A stretch of DNA of 64,000 nt from Microthyrium microscopicum. Its lineage: Eukaryota; Ascomycota; Dothideomycetes; Microthyriales; Microthyriaceae. The notes under the pieces were generated by a model. The model ran no database searches. It was given only the letters and a program-made list of their open reading frames with translations, and was not told the DNA's origin. Location: NCBI GenBank assembly GCA_010405405.1, contig MU004232.1:825481-889480 (forward strand), read 5' to 3'. Shown piece by piece: positions 24,217 through 37,032 of this stretch. The first letter of the stretch is position 1, and each line of letters begins with the position of its first letter. The position numbers and the translations under genes are program-made.

Positions 24217-25244
24217 TTGGGGTTTTTATTGCAAGAATTTATTCCACGCTTGCAAAAGTTCGAATTTATATATCGCGGAGGTCAACAAGATGATGATCTT
24301 GCTGACGCAAATCATGTCCGAATTGGATTCTGAAGTCACAAGGCGAAGGTTGGACTGTTCGGGCACACCGACACTTCTCATCCAAGAACTTGACTGTCTC
24401 CGCAAACTTTGGACCTTTCGAATGCTTCATACGAAATCAGGTATCGATCTACCGTGGCAGTGTTTGAAAGGTTATCAGATGCCTGCATCATGCATGGGAT
24501 ATATTTAGGCCTTGGCGTTGTAAGCAGCCAGTTAGAAAGTTCATTAATTTTGCTTTCCAATAAAAAGATTGACCGGAGATATATCAAGGCTTTTGTCCGT
24601 CCGTTTCAAGATCCATACCTAATCAGAGACCAGTGGCTTTTGAAATGAAATATTTGGAAAGAAATAGCCCGTTGAGGGATTTGAAAAATGACCTTAACTT
24701 GATAGAAAACAGCTCAAGACAAATGTACGATCAAGCTTTGGCGAAAGAACAGAACATAATGCAACATCTTCATCGCTTGATTAAATAACACTAATGGCTT
24801 AGCGGTGACCGCTGTAGTTGAGTGATCGGTATACTCATTTTAGAGAGGTCACTTGGTTATATACTCTGGTGGCACTAGAAATTTTTACAAGAGGAGGGTT
24901 TCAGTGAATGTCAAGTTCGAAGACCAAGTCGCCGCGTAGTTCAAGCTGGTGTCTTCCTCGTTTCTAAACTCTCTTCTGATGAGGCAACTCAAGAAAAGTG
25001 AACAAGGCTGAAACCCAGCCTTATCGTCCGCACGTGGTATTGCTGCCTTCACTAATCCCTGTCAGCCTTTTAACTTCTCCACCATCGAACTCTCCGTCCA
25101 AGAAACTCAACCCCAAACCTCTCCAATTCATCAACCACCAACAACCTTCAAATCTCTCGCCAAATCTCTCATACCAAACCAAACCCACCATCAAAACAAA
25201 ACACTACCACCGCTCCAAAAACCCACCAAAACCACCTCCTCACA
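24217..25244. other. Intergenic region upstream of DIM1
   Basis: About 1 kb. No gene supported; the last ~230 bases before 25245 are C/A-rich with very few G, as expected for a fungal leader or promoter of a strongly expressed gene. Confidence 0.4.
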
Positions 25245-25676
25245 ATGGGCTCCCTCGTCCTCCCCCACCTGCACACCGGCTGGCACGTCGACCAAGCCAT
25301 CCTCAGCGAAGAAGACCGCCTAGTCGTAATCCGCTTCGGCCGTCTCGGCGACCCCGCCTGCATGGCGCAAGACGAAATCCTCTACAAGATCGCGAACCGC
25401 GTAAAAAACTTCTGCGTAATCTACCTGTGCGATCTCGACGAAGTCAAAGACTTCAATTCCATGTACGAGCTCTACGACCCGATGACGATTATGTTTTTTT
25501 TCCGCAATAAGCATATGATGTGCGATTTTGGCACGGGCAATAATAATAAGTTGAATTGGGTGTTGGATGATAAGCAGGAGTTGATTGATATTTTGGATAC
25601 GATATATCGGGGCGCGAAGAAGGGGAGGGGGTTGGTGGTTAGTCCGAAGGATTATAGTACGCGGTATCGATATTAA
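25245..25676 (+). CDS. DIB1: U5 snRNP thioredoxin-like protein DIM1/DIB1
   Basis: Single exon of 143 residues, matching the very constant length (~142) of the DIM1/TXNL4A/Dib1 family. It begins SLVLPHLHTGWHVDQAI and keeps VVIRFGRLGDPACM, YLCDLDEVKDFNSMYELYDP, FFFRNKHM, GTGNNNKLNW and the ending GLVVSPKDYSTRYRY. It is a component of the U4/U6.U5 tri-snRNP needed for pre-mRNA splicing and works in the nucleus. It ends 257 bases from the stop of the convergent SEC1 gene. Orthologues often have introns; none is needed here. Confidence 0.95.
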   Translation: MGSLVLPHLHTGWHVDQAILSEEDRLVVIRFGRLGDPACMAQDEILYKIANRVKNFCVIYLCDLDEVKDFNSMYELYDPMTIMFFFRNKHMMCDFGTGNNNKLNWVLDDKQELIDILDTIYRGAKKGRGLVVSPKDYSTRYRY

Positions 25677-25933
25677 GGGGGGTGGTATGGGAGGATGGGT
25701 ATGGGAGGGGAAGAAAGTGTGGGTGTGAAAAGATGTTGTTCTGGAAGATGGGGTGTTGAGATGCATAATGAGCGTGAATTTGGGCTGGGAGGCGTTACTC
25801 GGTTCGTCTCTATAAATCATAGAGTTCGCGATGCTAATATGATCATGTTGTAATATCAAAGTCCTCACCAAATCTTCAAACGACTATGGGATATGTGAAG
25901 GCTGCAATGCCAAAAGGTTCATTCATTTCATTT

Positions 25934-28336
25934 CTAATGTCGTGACCACAGATGTTTCTTCTTCTTTTTATCCGCATCGCTCTCTTTCTTAAGCTTCCCA
26001 GAGCCGCCTCCAAGGTCTAGATTGATACGCCCCTGACTTGGACCGCCGTTTAGATTCATAGCACCCATCTGCTGCGTCGGCAAACCGCCAGCTTGCGGTG
26101 GCCTTGGTCCTCCCCTCCCAGCTGGATTCGATGGCAATCCTCCAGGCATCCCACCCATTTCAGGCGCCTTCATCGAGGCTGGCGGCGGTTTCGGTCTGTC
26201 ATCTTCAAACAAATGCGCTGGTGCCCGTTTGGCTGGTCTATCTTGCGGTAAACCCAGACCTCGTCTATCGACACTAAGATCGCCAAGTTGTCGTAAGAAG
26301 AAGCCAGGGTTTAGCATGTGGCTGGTGATGAGTATGCAGTCGCGACTAGTTTGTTCGGTCGCTTCGTAGCACGCTCTTGCTTCCGAGTATGTAGCGCCCC
26401 CAGCCATAAACACAAGTATCCGTTGTCTTGGCTCCACAGCGCCGAGTTTTGCTTTCGCCCAAGTTGGTTTCGCGGACCGTAGAGAACTAGTCGAGAGAGT
26501 CGTTGAAGAGTCGTTGGGCTGGGGCATCAATTCTGGCTTGATATATGGGAAGACATTGGGATCTAGGGTGCCTCGAATATGTTCTTCGAGCATGTACTTG
26601 AGCATCGGCTCGAATCTGGATATCAGCACATCTTCGCCTTGGTTTGGTGGTGGTGGAGGTTTTTTGAAGAGGGCGGGGAGGGGTGAACGCGTGTCTTTGA
26701 GGCTCTTGGTGACTCTGACACCGAGGAACTCGAGATTACGGAGGATAGCTTCGTCTTGAACGGGAATTTTGGCATGGAGAAGTAGTTTGTGGATGTCGGC
26801 CTGGAGGACGCCGTAGCGGTAGATGATATACATTGCGATGAGTCGAAGGCGATCGCCTTGGGGAATTGCTGGTTCGTCAAGCATGCGGACTACTTGATCG
26901 GAGACGTTCTTTGGTTTGCGGTAGTCTTCGTCTAGTCCAGTCGCTAGAGTCTGGGTGTGTTAGACAACATCGTACAAAAGATAAATAGGCTGCTTACTTG
27001 TTCTAATGCCGACAGGTCTGACAATTTATGTTCTTGAAAGATGTTCATACAATCTTGAGCCATATTCAAATGTAAGGAATATGCTTCTTTCATTTCTTGA
27101 AATTGTGGTAGACCTGCCAACATGTCCTTGATCGCATTCAGATTTGTTGTATCGCTCTCATTTGCAAAATGCGGATTCGCATCGATGAATTTTTGAAAGT
27201 CGTTCATCAACTTTTGTATCGTTTCGGCCATGTGGAGATGTCTGTATTGTACCCAGACTTTATCCTTGTCTGTGATTTCCATTTCTTTCGTTTCCTGATT
27301 TTCTCTTCCCTCGTTGATTGTTACCGAAAAGGTCACCTCATCTGCCTCTTTTATTGGTAATAAGTCGTGAGCCATTGCCTGGTAAGTAAATTCGTGGATA
27401 AAAGGAGCATTGAGATCCATTGATCGATCTGTAATGTATAGAGCGGCTTTTGGTCGATTTGAAGGTTGCGCAAAGTCTGGATTCCATTGTGCAAATTCGT
27501 CGAGCTCTTGCTGAACGGCGAGAGCCAGTTGTTGACATAGAATGGCGGCTTCGTGTGTGGGTTCGCGAGGGTGATAGAAACGGATTGTGGGACTTTCATC
27601 CAACGCGATACATACAGAGGCAATTCGTTGGGAAAGGTCTGCGATGTGCTGTTTTACTAAAGGCGCACATGCTGGATGAAAGAGGATGGGAAAGCTGTAT
27701 GGATCGCGTAGAGTGACTACATGAGACTCTCGAGGATTGAAATCGATGTTCAGAACTTGATAGTTCAGTTTTGCGCTGTTGGAAGCTCGTGGTTCTGTTA
27801 AACGGGCTCGTAGTTTTGGTGGGAGGACTATCACAGTCAGTAGGAATTTTTGTACGAAGATGAGAGATGCTACTTGATGTCCATAATATGTAATATGCAG
27901 CATATCTTCCTTTTTCTATATCTGACAGAACACATTCAACGATATGCGGCTCTGCTGTGAGGATATAAAGGGCATCAGTTTCGACATTTCTGGTTCGTTT
28001 CTGCTCTATCTGATCGATGTCTGCGCTATGATTAGTGCTGCGCATAAGGATTGGCCGTGCACATACTGGTTACGCGATTCTCTAGAATATCGTCTTCGCG
28101 AACAACATTGTCTATCAATCTGCGACTATCTTCGTCAACCACCAACACCTTCCACTAGCAAGAGTTAGAAAGTGCCACGAAATAATATGGATAAAATCTT
28201 ACTCCTCCAGCAGATCGACCAGCTGGAGAGTTTCGTATCGAGTTAAGTATCACTGTATTGGATCAGAACAAGTGATGTATAATAGGGGAAGTGATGTAGT
28301 ACAATCTCGCTGCAAGTCTATCAACGAGAGGACCAT
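25934..28336 (-). CDS. SEC1: SEC1 (Sec1/Munc18) exocytosis regulator
   Basis: Binds SNARE complexes at the plasma membrane and promotes fusion of secretory vesicles. Six exons: 28336-28303, 28252-28203, 28154-28067, 28020-27874, 27827-26998 and 26950-25934, 721 residues. The first exon codes only eleven residues plus one base (MVLSLIDLQRD) and the second begins LILNSIRN; together they give the standard family N terminus. Further landmarks: WKVLVVDEDSRRLIDN, VTNIDQIE, WTSILPPKLR, RDPYSFPILFHPA, ALYITDRSMDLNAPFIHEFTYQAM and ATGLDEDYRKPKNVSDQVV. The C-terminal ~110 residues form a proline/glycine-rich basic tail ending in a lysine run and LWSRH, longer than in animal Munc18. Each junction was checked by frame. 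Confidence 0.92.
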
Positions 28337-29368
28337 GTTGGGCGGCAACGAGATATGACCCCAAGCAGGACAGTAGACAGTTGTAGGCCAGTATAGAATA
28401 CCATGTAGCAGCAGTGTCAATCTCTCGGAAGAATTGGATTCGCGATTATGAGCTGGGCATAATTTTGGCAATGGTTTGATGTTGTATGAGTTGTTGGGTG
28501 AAGTTCAGTATGAGGTTACCTAGTCGCATTGGCATTGCTTGCCAGAGTCGCATTGGAACCGACCCCACCAACGTAGCTTCCATTTTGGACTAGCTTACTC
28601 TGGGGTTTGGGTGTGAAGAAGGAGCGATCAGTTAAAATGCACGTGCAAGGATTCCAGGTCATGTGGCAGTGCAAATGTGGCGGCCATGAAGATCGCTCTT
28701 GCCGAGGTTCTACCAGCTTGAGTGCATTGTGGTTACTCTCCAAACAAAACATCAACATTTGAACCGCCCCCAGATTGAATCTAACCTCTTTGAAGTGCCA
28801 AGATGGATCAACCTCCATGGCTTATCAATCTAATGGTTTTCGCGACTCTATGCGGCCAATCAATGTTTCCAAACAAGGCGCATTTCACCAATCAAGGAAT
28901 CCCCCTTGCCAAAAGTTCTAACATTTCTTCTCTTCCGCTCTGTTTCTCTGCGAAATGACATCGGTGTGGCGTCAATTTGCCAAGTCACAACTGTAAAGAA
29001 GTTGGATTGGGCCCTGTAACCACCTTAACCCTTGCGCCGTAACTACTTACAGATACTTTGTTGTCTATACTTTTACGCGAATCCAGATCCCAAAAGTCTT
29101 TTGCGGTGATCTTTCGCTTCTTTGGCATCTTTAGTTGCATGTGCGCATGAAGCCTTTTGTTCTCAGACTTCAGAGGCCTTTTTGCTGCACTATCTTTTGA
29201 CTCGGAGCGCGAAGTCTCGCCATGGTTTCTGGCCCTAATTGATACCCAGCATCCCATCGTACCATCTTCTCCTGCCTTCTCACTAATCCCTCAATTTCTT
29301 AATAAACCATCATAATATACCTAATCTGGGCCATCTCAACTACAGCTACTGCGTAGTATCCATACACC
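28337..29368. other. Intergenic region between SEC1 and a membrane-protein gene
   Basis: About 1 kb between divergent genes. Minus-strand frames at 28516-28818 and 28985-29257 are open but show no domain or conserved features; the second carries a basic cluster (MPKKRKITAK) and could be a small unknown protein, which I cannot support further. Confidence 0.35.
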
Positions 29369-31693
29369 ATGGACCCGCAAAGGCCATCGCGGCCTCCTCT
29401 TCAGGCTCGCCAAGAAACAACACACAATCCGGTCATCGCTCTAGGGAGAAAAGTCAAGTCGGTCCTCAGTACAAGCCAACGGCCTAGCATTCGGATTCTT
29501 CGCGATAATACTCCTGTTGTGCCTGTGGCAGACAAAATTGCAGAGAAGTTTGGATCGCATCAAGACGCACCTGGAAATGCTCCCGATATCCAGATAACTG
29601 AGCCTGTTGAGCACCATCCTCTTCCGACAGCAGCACATCCGGGTCCGACAGAATCCTACCCCAATGCGCCTATTCATCCCGAAATAGCGTCCGCTCATCC
29701 ACAGGAACCACTTCATCTACAACCCGAGCCTACAAGAGAAGATGCCCCTTCATTGCATAGTACCCGCAGCCGACCAAGTGGTGTTCGCCGCTTATTCAGT
29801 CGCACTGAAAAGGCTCCGAGCGATCATGCATCTCCCGACGATGAATATGATGCGGATATGGTGGATCTATTGGACGTTGTAGGCATGTATAATCCTCCCT
29901 TCTCAAGCAAAATTCAACTAACCCTTATCAGACCCCGAAGTATCAACACTTTCTACTCTCACCAACGTCCAGAATTCTCTTTTCGTGCCTTCACTCGGAA
30001 GATTAGTCAATCGTCAACCTACATACCGACTTAAAGATTCACCAGGAGAACAACGCACAGTTGATAGGCTTAGAGAATCCATGAGAAAATTAGCACATCC
30101 AACAGATCAACAAGATGACCACCTTGATACGATACCAGAGGGTGGGAGACCTGAGTTGGATAGGAGCCATACAATCGCATCAGATTTAACAGAAACACCT
30201 GGTCAATTTGCTATATTGCCTGAAGGAGAAACGCTGGAAGGCTGGACCCATGCAGAGAAAGCTGAGCTTAATGATATTGTCAGGCATATGCTTCACTCTC
30301 GAAGATCAAAGATGAAGCGCACGATGAAAGGTTTTGGACAATATGTTCGACGACGTAAGTACAACTGATGAACTTCTTGATCAACTTACTTACAATATAT
30401 CTAGCATTCGGCCTGTTCATCACTGTCTACGCCACTCTAATCACCCTCTTCGGCGCAGCATGGGTCTTCTTCCTAATTGGCTGGGTATCTCTCGGTTCCA
30501 AAAAAGACTACATCGTAAACGTAGTCGACAACGTCTTAGTCGCCCTTTTCGCCATCATTGGTGATGGTCTCGCTCCCTTCCGCGCAGTCGATACCTACCA
30601 CATGATCTACATCGTCCATTACCACCGCAAAACCTGGAAGAAGCGAGCCAAAATGGGTCTTCCGGAACTAGCCGACCACAATGATCTACCCGATCAACGC
30701 AAGGAAGATGTCGAAGCCCCTCAAATCGACCTAGAATCTCTCGTCGCCCGCCGCATGCCCAACGGCCTCGCGAAACGAATCGCACCCATGATACCACGTC
30801 GAATTGCACGCGGAATGGTAAATCGCAGTGGCGCAAACGATCAACCAGCATTCGAATACACAGTCCTAACTCCCGAACAACAAGCAAAACTCGAATTCCA
30901 CGAACGTAAATTCGCAAAATCCCACACTTTCTACAAACCACACGAAACGCAAACGCACTACGCCTTCCCGCTCAAACTCCTCATGACCGTCGTCATCCTC
31001 CTCGATCTCCATTCCTGTCTCCAAATCTCCTTGGGCGCATGTACATGGGGCATTCCCTACAAAGAGCGTCCCTTCGCCCTCACCACTGTAATTCTCTGCT
31101 GCAGTATAACATGCAACATTCTCGGCGGTGTCTTCATTTCCGTTGGTGATAAGCGAACACGCAAAAAGGACGTCATCGAACGTATGATGCGCCAAGAACT
31201 TACAGCAGAAGCTATTGAGCAGATGGAGAAGAGACGATTAAAGGAATTGGAAGAACGTGGTGAAATCGATCGATCTGTACGCAAACAATACGAGCATGAG
31301 AAGGAAGAGCAGGATAACAAGGAAGTCAAACATGCTTGGAAAACAGTGCCCCTACTACCAAAGAAATTGCTGGGTAAAGGAGAGGATCATCGACAACCTT
31401 CACTACCACAGCGCATGCGAAAATCGGGATCGGTGGCTGGATCTAGTGCGGCGTCTACGACCTCTGGAAGCTCCGGAAACTCGGGCAAAGTGAAATCTAA
31501 GAAGAACACGAATGCGCCGCTGGCTTCTGTCGAGGAGGGTACAACTGCTCCGCAATATGTTTCTGATCGTCCGGGCCCGGCACTTGCACCTCCTCTGGAG
31601 CCAATTGAGACACGCGGTCCTGAACCTGTGCCGGAGAGTCGAAGGGATCGGGTGATGAAGTTTATCCGAAGAGCTGATTTTGACAGAAGCTGA
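29369..31693 (+). CDS. Fungal integral membrane protein of unknown function
   Basis: Three exons, 29369-29882, 29932-30354 and 30405-31693, 741 residues. The N-terminal ~170 residues are proline/histidine-rich and look disordered. After intron 1 comes DPEVSTLSTLTNVQNSLFVP, a conserved-looking block. Four hydrophobic segments follow: FGLFITVYATLITLFGA, VDNVLVALFAIIGDGLA, LKLLMTVVILLDLHSCL and TTVILCCSITCNILGGV. The C-terminal tail is a charged coiled-coil-like helix (ERMMRQELTAEAIEQMEKR) and then low-complexity serine/threonine. Intron 1 only fits with a GC donor (G|GCATGT, 29883-29931) and a CTAAC branch site. I recall similar fungal membrane proteins without assigned function; I do not name a family. 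Confidence 0.82.
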
Positions 31694-32158
31694 ACGAAGC
31701 GAAGATTCAACGGAGGGAAGATGGAAGGGGCTTCATATGGAAGGTGTATACCATTTTGTTTAATTGAGCGTCGTGCTGTAAATACTAGACTGTAGAGTCA
31801 GTTGTTCTATGCGGCAGCAAGCGCGCTGCGTGAGCAATTGCATTCAGAGCCACGTGGTGGCCAGTTTATGTTTAGTTTAATTAAGTAATGTCAATTGACT
31901 ATTTTCGAGCCAAACTCAACATCGTAAATCCAAAATCTCGAGAGTCTGACATTCGAATTCGTCTCGAATGCTTAAATCCGATATTCCCGGTGCAGATGGA
32001 TGACTTCAATGAAGCGCGACAACTTTTTTCAGCATCGCCCTGATCTTGTCGAAACCGTCCTTTACCACCAACATTAAAAGTCGAGTCCAAAACGATCTAG
32101 CAACTCATCCGTCGCCCATAAATTCCTCCTGATAGACATTCATGCCATTATTCCTGGT
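31694..32158. other. Intergenic spacer upstream of SUV3
   Basis: About 460 bases, AT-rich, no gene seen. It includes the 3' flank of the membrane-protein gene and the SUV3 promoter. Confidence 0.4.
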
Positions 32159-35102
32159 ATGCGCCAATTGAAGCCATCATGGCATCCTCATCCACATCAC
32201 CCAGCTCGTCACGGCCCGCCTTCTCTTCACACACGAATCCCCTCGCGCGCCTTCATTCACACATCGAAATACACTCTCTCGCGCAATAACATATCCATAA
32301 TCAGTACTCAAGTACGACCAACTACAAACCACCCAACGAATGTGCAACCCCTTCCCATCTCCCCCTTCAGCACCCATCCACGCCACCATCAAACACCCAC
32401 AGATTCAATAGTAAACCGCGTAGCATCAACAAGATGGAACAGATCGAGGCAACACGTGTTGAAGTCAGACGACACGGGGTTCCTTCCTATCGCTCCTATC
32501 CATCCTGGAAGTTTCCGTCCGAAACGTGGTGGCAGCGCTGAACCTCGTGAACCTCATGACGCGAAAACACTGCTGGGCGGCGACAATAAACGTCGTCTGG
32601 AGAGCATTGCGAAGATGGCACTTGTACAACCGACCTTTAATAAGCATATTAAGGTGGCTGATTTTAGTAATCAGAAGAGATTGGCTGTATGTTATCTGTT
32701 TTTTTTTTTGCACTTGTTTTGCCTTTTGCTTATATGCTTTCATGCTCCCCTTCAGCACGCAGTATCTAACTAGTACACAGCTTCGTGTCGGCAATACCAT
32801 TGTTACAAACGTCGAGACATGCTTCAAAAATCTTGAAGTTGAGATTCGTAAATATCGACCCTTTGATAACCTCGACATTTCTTCTGATAAATCATGGGCT
32901 ATATTTCATGGTTATGAAAGGAGGGTTCTGGATCAAGTCAAACTGCGCTTTGGCTATGCTGATGCTCGACCTGGCTCCTCTTCTGGCTCCTCCCCATATT
33001 CTGGCGGCGATGGGGACCACATACTTCAGATCGTCAGAGCGGCAGGCAACCAAACTGATCTACGAAATGCTGTGAAAATTGGACTATATAATACGATCAT
33101 GTCACACTTGTTTACGAAAAAGCAAGTTGATCGACAATCTGCTATCACTGATTGCCGGTATCCGATGGAATGGTTTCCGAGAGCAAGGACGTTGAAGCGA
33201 ACGATCCATTTGCATGTTGGTCCGACGAATTCGGGAAAGACGTATAATGCGCTTAAAAGACTGGAAGCGGCTGAGAGAGGATGCTATGCTGGTCCTTTAC
33301 GATTACTTGCTCAAGAAGTGTATAGCAGACTGAATGCCCAAGGCAAGCCGGCCTTCCTTGTGACAGGTGATGATATGCAAGAGCCTACTGCCGGAGAAAT
33401 GAAGGTCGGAGAGACTTGTGTAAGCTGCACGGTAGAAATGATAGACTATGGGCAGGAGTACGACGTGGCTGTGATTGATGAAGTTCAAATGGCAGCAAAT
33501 TCGCATCGAGGGCATGCTTGGACATCAGCTATTGTTGGAGTTGCTGCGAAAGAAGTACATCTTTGTGGTGAAGACAGAACAGTTCCTGTCATTGAGGAGA
33601 TTGCGAGGTCTTTGGGTGAAGAGCTTGTTATTCATCGGTATAAGAGATTGAGTCCTTTGGCTGTGATGAAGAATCCGTTATCTTCGATTACAGAGGTCCA
33701 AAAAGGAGATTGTGTTGTATGCTTTTCGGTCAAGCGCCTTCATGCGATGAAGCAATACGTTGAGAAGCACACAAAAAAGCGATGTGCTATCATTTACGGC
33801 AGCTTGCCTCCTGAGGTTCGGGCTCAGCAAGCCCGGCTCTTCAACGACCCTGATAACGAGTATGACTATCTGGTTGCTAGCGATGCCGTCGGTATGGGTC
33901 TCAACCTGTAAGTTGTTCTACCCTGATCAAAATAACGTGCTAACTCGCACAGCGCTATCGGTCGTATGATCTTCGATACTGTTAGCAAGCGAACCAGAGA
34001 AGGTCTTCATCCCCTCACAACCCCCGAAATCCGCCAAATTGGCGGCCGAGCCGGTCGATATCGAACATCTGCCCAAGTCGAACCATCCACACTTCCTCCA
34101 ACCGCCGACACCAACTCATCATCCGATAGCCTCTACCCAGCTGCACCACCACCACCCGAGCCGAGCAAAATCGGCCTCGTCACAGCCTTTGAGCCCGCTG
34201 CCCTCCGCAGAATCCGCGAAAGCATGTCTACAGACCCAGAACCAATCAAAAAAATCGGCATCTTCCCCACCAACGACATGATCGAAACCCTCTGCAGCTA
34301 CTTCCCCACCGGTGTCCCCTACTCGTTTATTCTAGCACGTATTCTCGCCGTCAGCCAAGTCAGCGATCGCTTCTTCTTCTGCCAGCTAGGCGAAACCATA
34401 CAAATCGCCGACATCATACAGCACATCACCGACCTATCCATCGCCGACCGAATCAAAATCTGTTTCGCGCCCGTCAACGTGCGCACAGAATCACTTGTAG
34501 AGCTCATCAAGGAGATGGCATGGGCTATATCGAGACAAAGCGGTGGTGGTGTGCTTGAGCTGAAAAGCTTGGATTTCAGTGTCCTTGATATGGAAGTCAA
34601 GGCGGATCGTGGGTATTTGAGTATGTTGGAGGATTTGCACAAGGGGTTGGTGCTGTATAATTGGATGAGTTTTCGATTTCCGGGCGTGTTTACACAGCGG
34701 CCGCTGAGTCAGAAGGCGAAGGGGCTGGTGGAGGAGAATATTGATAAGTGTTTGAGTCAGTGGAGGCATGTGGATGTGGATAAGTCGAGGGTGAGGACGC
34801 CGAATGTGGCGGAGCCGAGTATTGAGGATGTTGTTGCGTTGAGTGAGAAGAGGTTGGGGATGGCGAAGGAGGAGGACGGGAATGAGGTTGTGGTAGCGGT
34901 TGCGGATGATGGCGAACAGGGTGAGGAGCTGATGCCGGAAGATGATGCTGAGGAGTATCCTGAACTCAAAGAGGATCTTGAAGCTGAGGAGCTCGAGGAA
35001 CAACGTGGAGAGAGCACAGAGTTCGGCTCGATCGGCAAGATTGAGGTTTCTCAGGATGGCTTGAAGGCCCCAAACTCTCGAGACAATATTGTTCATCCTT
35101 GA
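32159..35102 (+). CDS. SUV3: Mitochondrial RNA helicase SUV3
   Basis: ATP-dependent RNA helicase of the mitochondrial degradosome. Three exons, 32159-32686, 32781-33907 and 33953-35102, 934 residues. The first ~60 residues are rich in Arg, Ser and His and nearly lack acidic residues, as in a matrix-targeting presequence. The helicase core carries Walker A GPTNSGKT (residues 323-330), LLAQEVYSRLN, TGDDMQEP, the Walker B variant VIDEVQM (about 407-413), CAIIYGSLPPEVR, SDAVGMGLNL and, across intron 2, AIGRMIFDT with GGRAGRY. The C-terminal region is long and acidic, containing many Glu/Asp blocks (EELMPEDDAEEYPELKED), which is common in fungal versions. A run of nine thymines lies just inside intron 1. 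Confidence 0.93.
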
Positions 35103-35715
35103 AATATTGGAAGGTCTAGGCAAGAGTTTTCATTGCACTTACACTCTTGCACTTACACTGTAACATATTGAATTGTACATCATACATAGAATTTCTAAGC
35201 CCGAGAGAGACGACGCCAATGAACGAAACACATCATCAACGCCCTCATGGTCCCATAAGGCTTTGACAGTTCTAAGCGCCCATCAAGTGTGATTCTACCC
35301 ATCGCACTCGTTGTCTAGTGGTGAACATCACCCATGAAAAGCACATGCTCTATTTCCAGCTGTCTTTTATAACTTTCCATTTGATCATGCAGTCGACAGA
35401 AAGGTGAATGTCCTACATAAGCGTCGCATATGGGAACCAAGTATGTTAATGGGAACACCAGACTTATTGTCCATTCACTAGGAACTTGACGTCGTCCAAT
35501 AAGTCACTTTAACACAAAACCGCGCAGAGTCCTCTGGAGCTTTCTGAATAGACCCGATCCGAACACGGAAAAGAAATATGCCTGGATTTGGGTAGATAGA
35601 GCTCAGTGACTGGGAGTTTTCAACTTCAACAACCATAATACCATTAACACTTTCAGACCGTGTAATCAGATCTAGAGTCTTAATATGACGATCTAACCCT
35701 TGTATCCAAACAATT

Positions 35716-35907
35716 AACAAAAATGAAGGGCCCACTCCCATCGAGTGCGATATCTACCACCACATCTTTCAAAGAGCGTGCCTTCTGATTCATCGGATTT
35801 GGTATTTCAAGAGCACTTCCATGTACTTAGGGGAAAACAAAGTAGTCAATAACAGAGCTTAGCGTATGGGCACCTAAAAAGCTGATGGGAAGGCGCTACT
35901 TATTTGG
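35716..35907 (-). mobile_element. Degenerate copy of ~195-bp inverted-repeat element (copy D)
   Basis: Plus strand begins AACAAAAATGAAGGG and ends GCGCTACTTATTTGG, which align to the GACAAAATAA...TTATTTTGTC ends of the better copies. Internal matches include CTCCCATCGAGTGCGAT near the left end and AGCTGATGGGAAGGCG near the right end. Length about 192 bp agrees with the family. Much diverged. Confidence 0.6.
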
Positions 35908-36835
35908 AAGGTGGTTGTAATGCGCCTGGGAAGCTATGTGACTGTCTAGGTATACTAATACATCAACTGTCTAAAAGTTGATGACAAGTTATTTACAAGT
36001 ATAGAATATAGACTGGCAACACTGCCACCTCAGTGAAACATGACAATCCTATATGCTAATCATAGAAAAGAATTATAGACAAAAAGAGCAGTGAGCACAG
36101 AACCCACGTATATTCTAAGAATAACACTTTCTACCTACTACTGCTTGAATATGTTATTTAATAGACTTTATCTAAGTCAAGTCTTCGCTCAGTAAAGAAA
36201 GGTAAGCCAAATACATCCACCGCCTCGAAGCATAAAACATGCACAACCAAAAAAAGTAGTTGATCAATAGATCATTTGTGGAGATGCTGGGAATTGAACT
36301 GAAATTACTATTAGGTTTGAATTCGAAGAAGATTGAAGTAGTGCACGGACCCCAGGACCTCTCTGGCATTTGGTTAGTTTACGTTCTTTCAAAGTAGATG
36401 ATGTAGAAATCTTACTCCAGAATCGACATTGTGAAAATGCGAAGGAAGCATCATACCCCTAGCGATGGTATTAGTAACTGCTGGTTCAGTGGGCGGCTGC
36501 AGTAACAAACCTAGACCACATCCCCTTTGCAGCTAGACTAATACACAGAATGGCATACCAAACGTGCATTTTCGTCTAAGAAATTTGCAAGAAAGTTCGA
36601 GCATTAATTCCCCGCATTCGAATATATCTAACCTAAAATATAGCACTTGGGTCGAAGAGCGTCGCATTAACAAGAAATACCTATTCTTCATTCAGAATAC
36701 ATACCTACAAGAATAGGTCCAGATATACCTTTTTTGTTTCGTGAGTTACAGTCTCTGCGATGTCAAAAGCCAAGCTCAACGTTCGCGAATTGGTACCCAA
36801 GGAGGCGAATGTGCGCCACATCTCGGCAACCGATG

Positions 36836-37032
36836 GACAAAATAAATGGCGTGCCCCCATCGACTTCGAGAGCTCCTACACAACACGCGCTTTGGTATCG
36901 AGTACTTCATTCATCATATATAGTGTCCAGGCTTGGATCGTTTATCGAATGCGATGGAAAGTATAACACCGCTTAATTAAAAGCTTTCGTGGGAGCCAGC
37001 AAGGTTGATGGGAGAACGCCAGTTATTTTGTC
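36836..37032 (-). mobile_element. ~195-bp MITE-like element (copy A)
   Basis: It starts GACAAAATAAATGGCGTG and ends ACGCCAGTTATTTTGTC, forming terminal inverted repeats, with a second inner inverted block (CCCCCATC against GATGGGAG). No coding capacity. Its reverse complement aligns along its length with copy B at 55726-55920, including CGCATTCGATAAA and GTGTTATA. Flanking bases also look inverted (GGCAACCG to the left, CGGTTGCTC to the right), so the true ends may lie 10-20 bases further out. No target duplication identified. Class II non-autonomous element by structure. Confidence 0.8.

Noticed and set aside
28516-28818. Minus-strand 100-residue frame upstream of SEC1
   Set aside because: Lies in the SEC1 promoter/leader region with no motif or conserved feature.
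35290-35330. Possible tRNA (TTGTCTAGTGGTGAAC resembles a D-arm)
   Set aside because: No T-arm or acceptor stem follows within tRNA distance; the adjacent bases instead match the ~195-bp repeat family.
35478-35741. Minus-strand 87-residue open frame
   Set aside because: It overlaps an inverted-repeat element and has no domain; perhaps a gene remnant, not enough to annotate.
36285-36370. Possible minus-strand tRNA (GTTCAATTCC with a GAGATGCTGGG neighbour)
   Set aside because: The 5' acceptor strand and anticodon arm cannot be formed.
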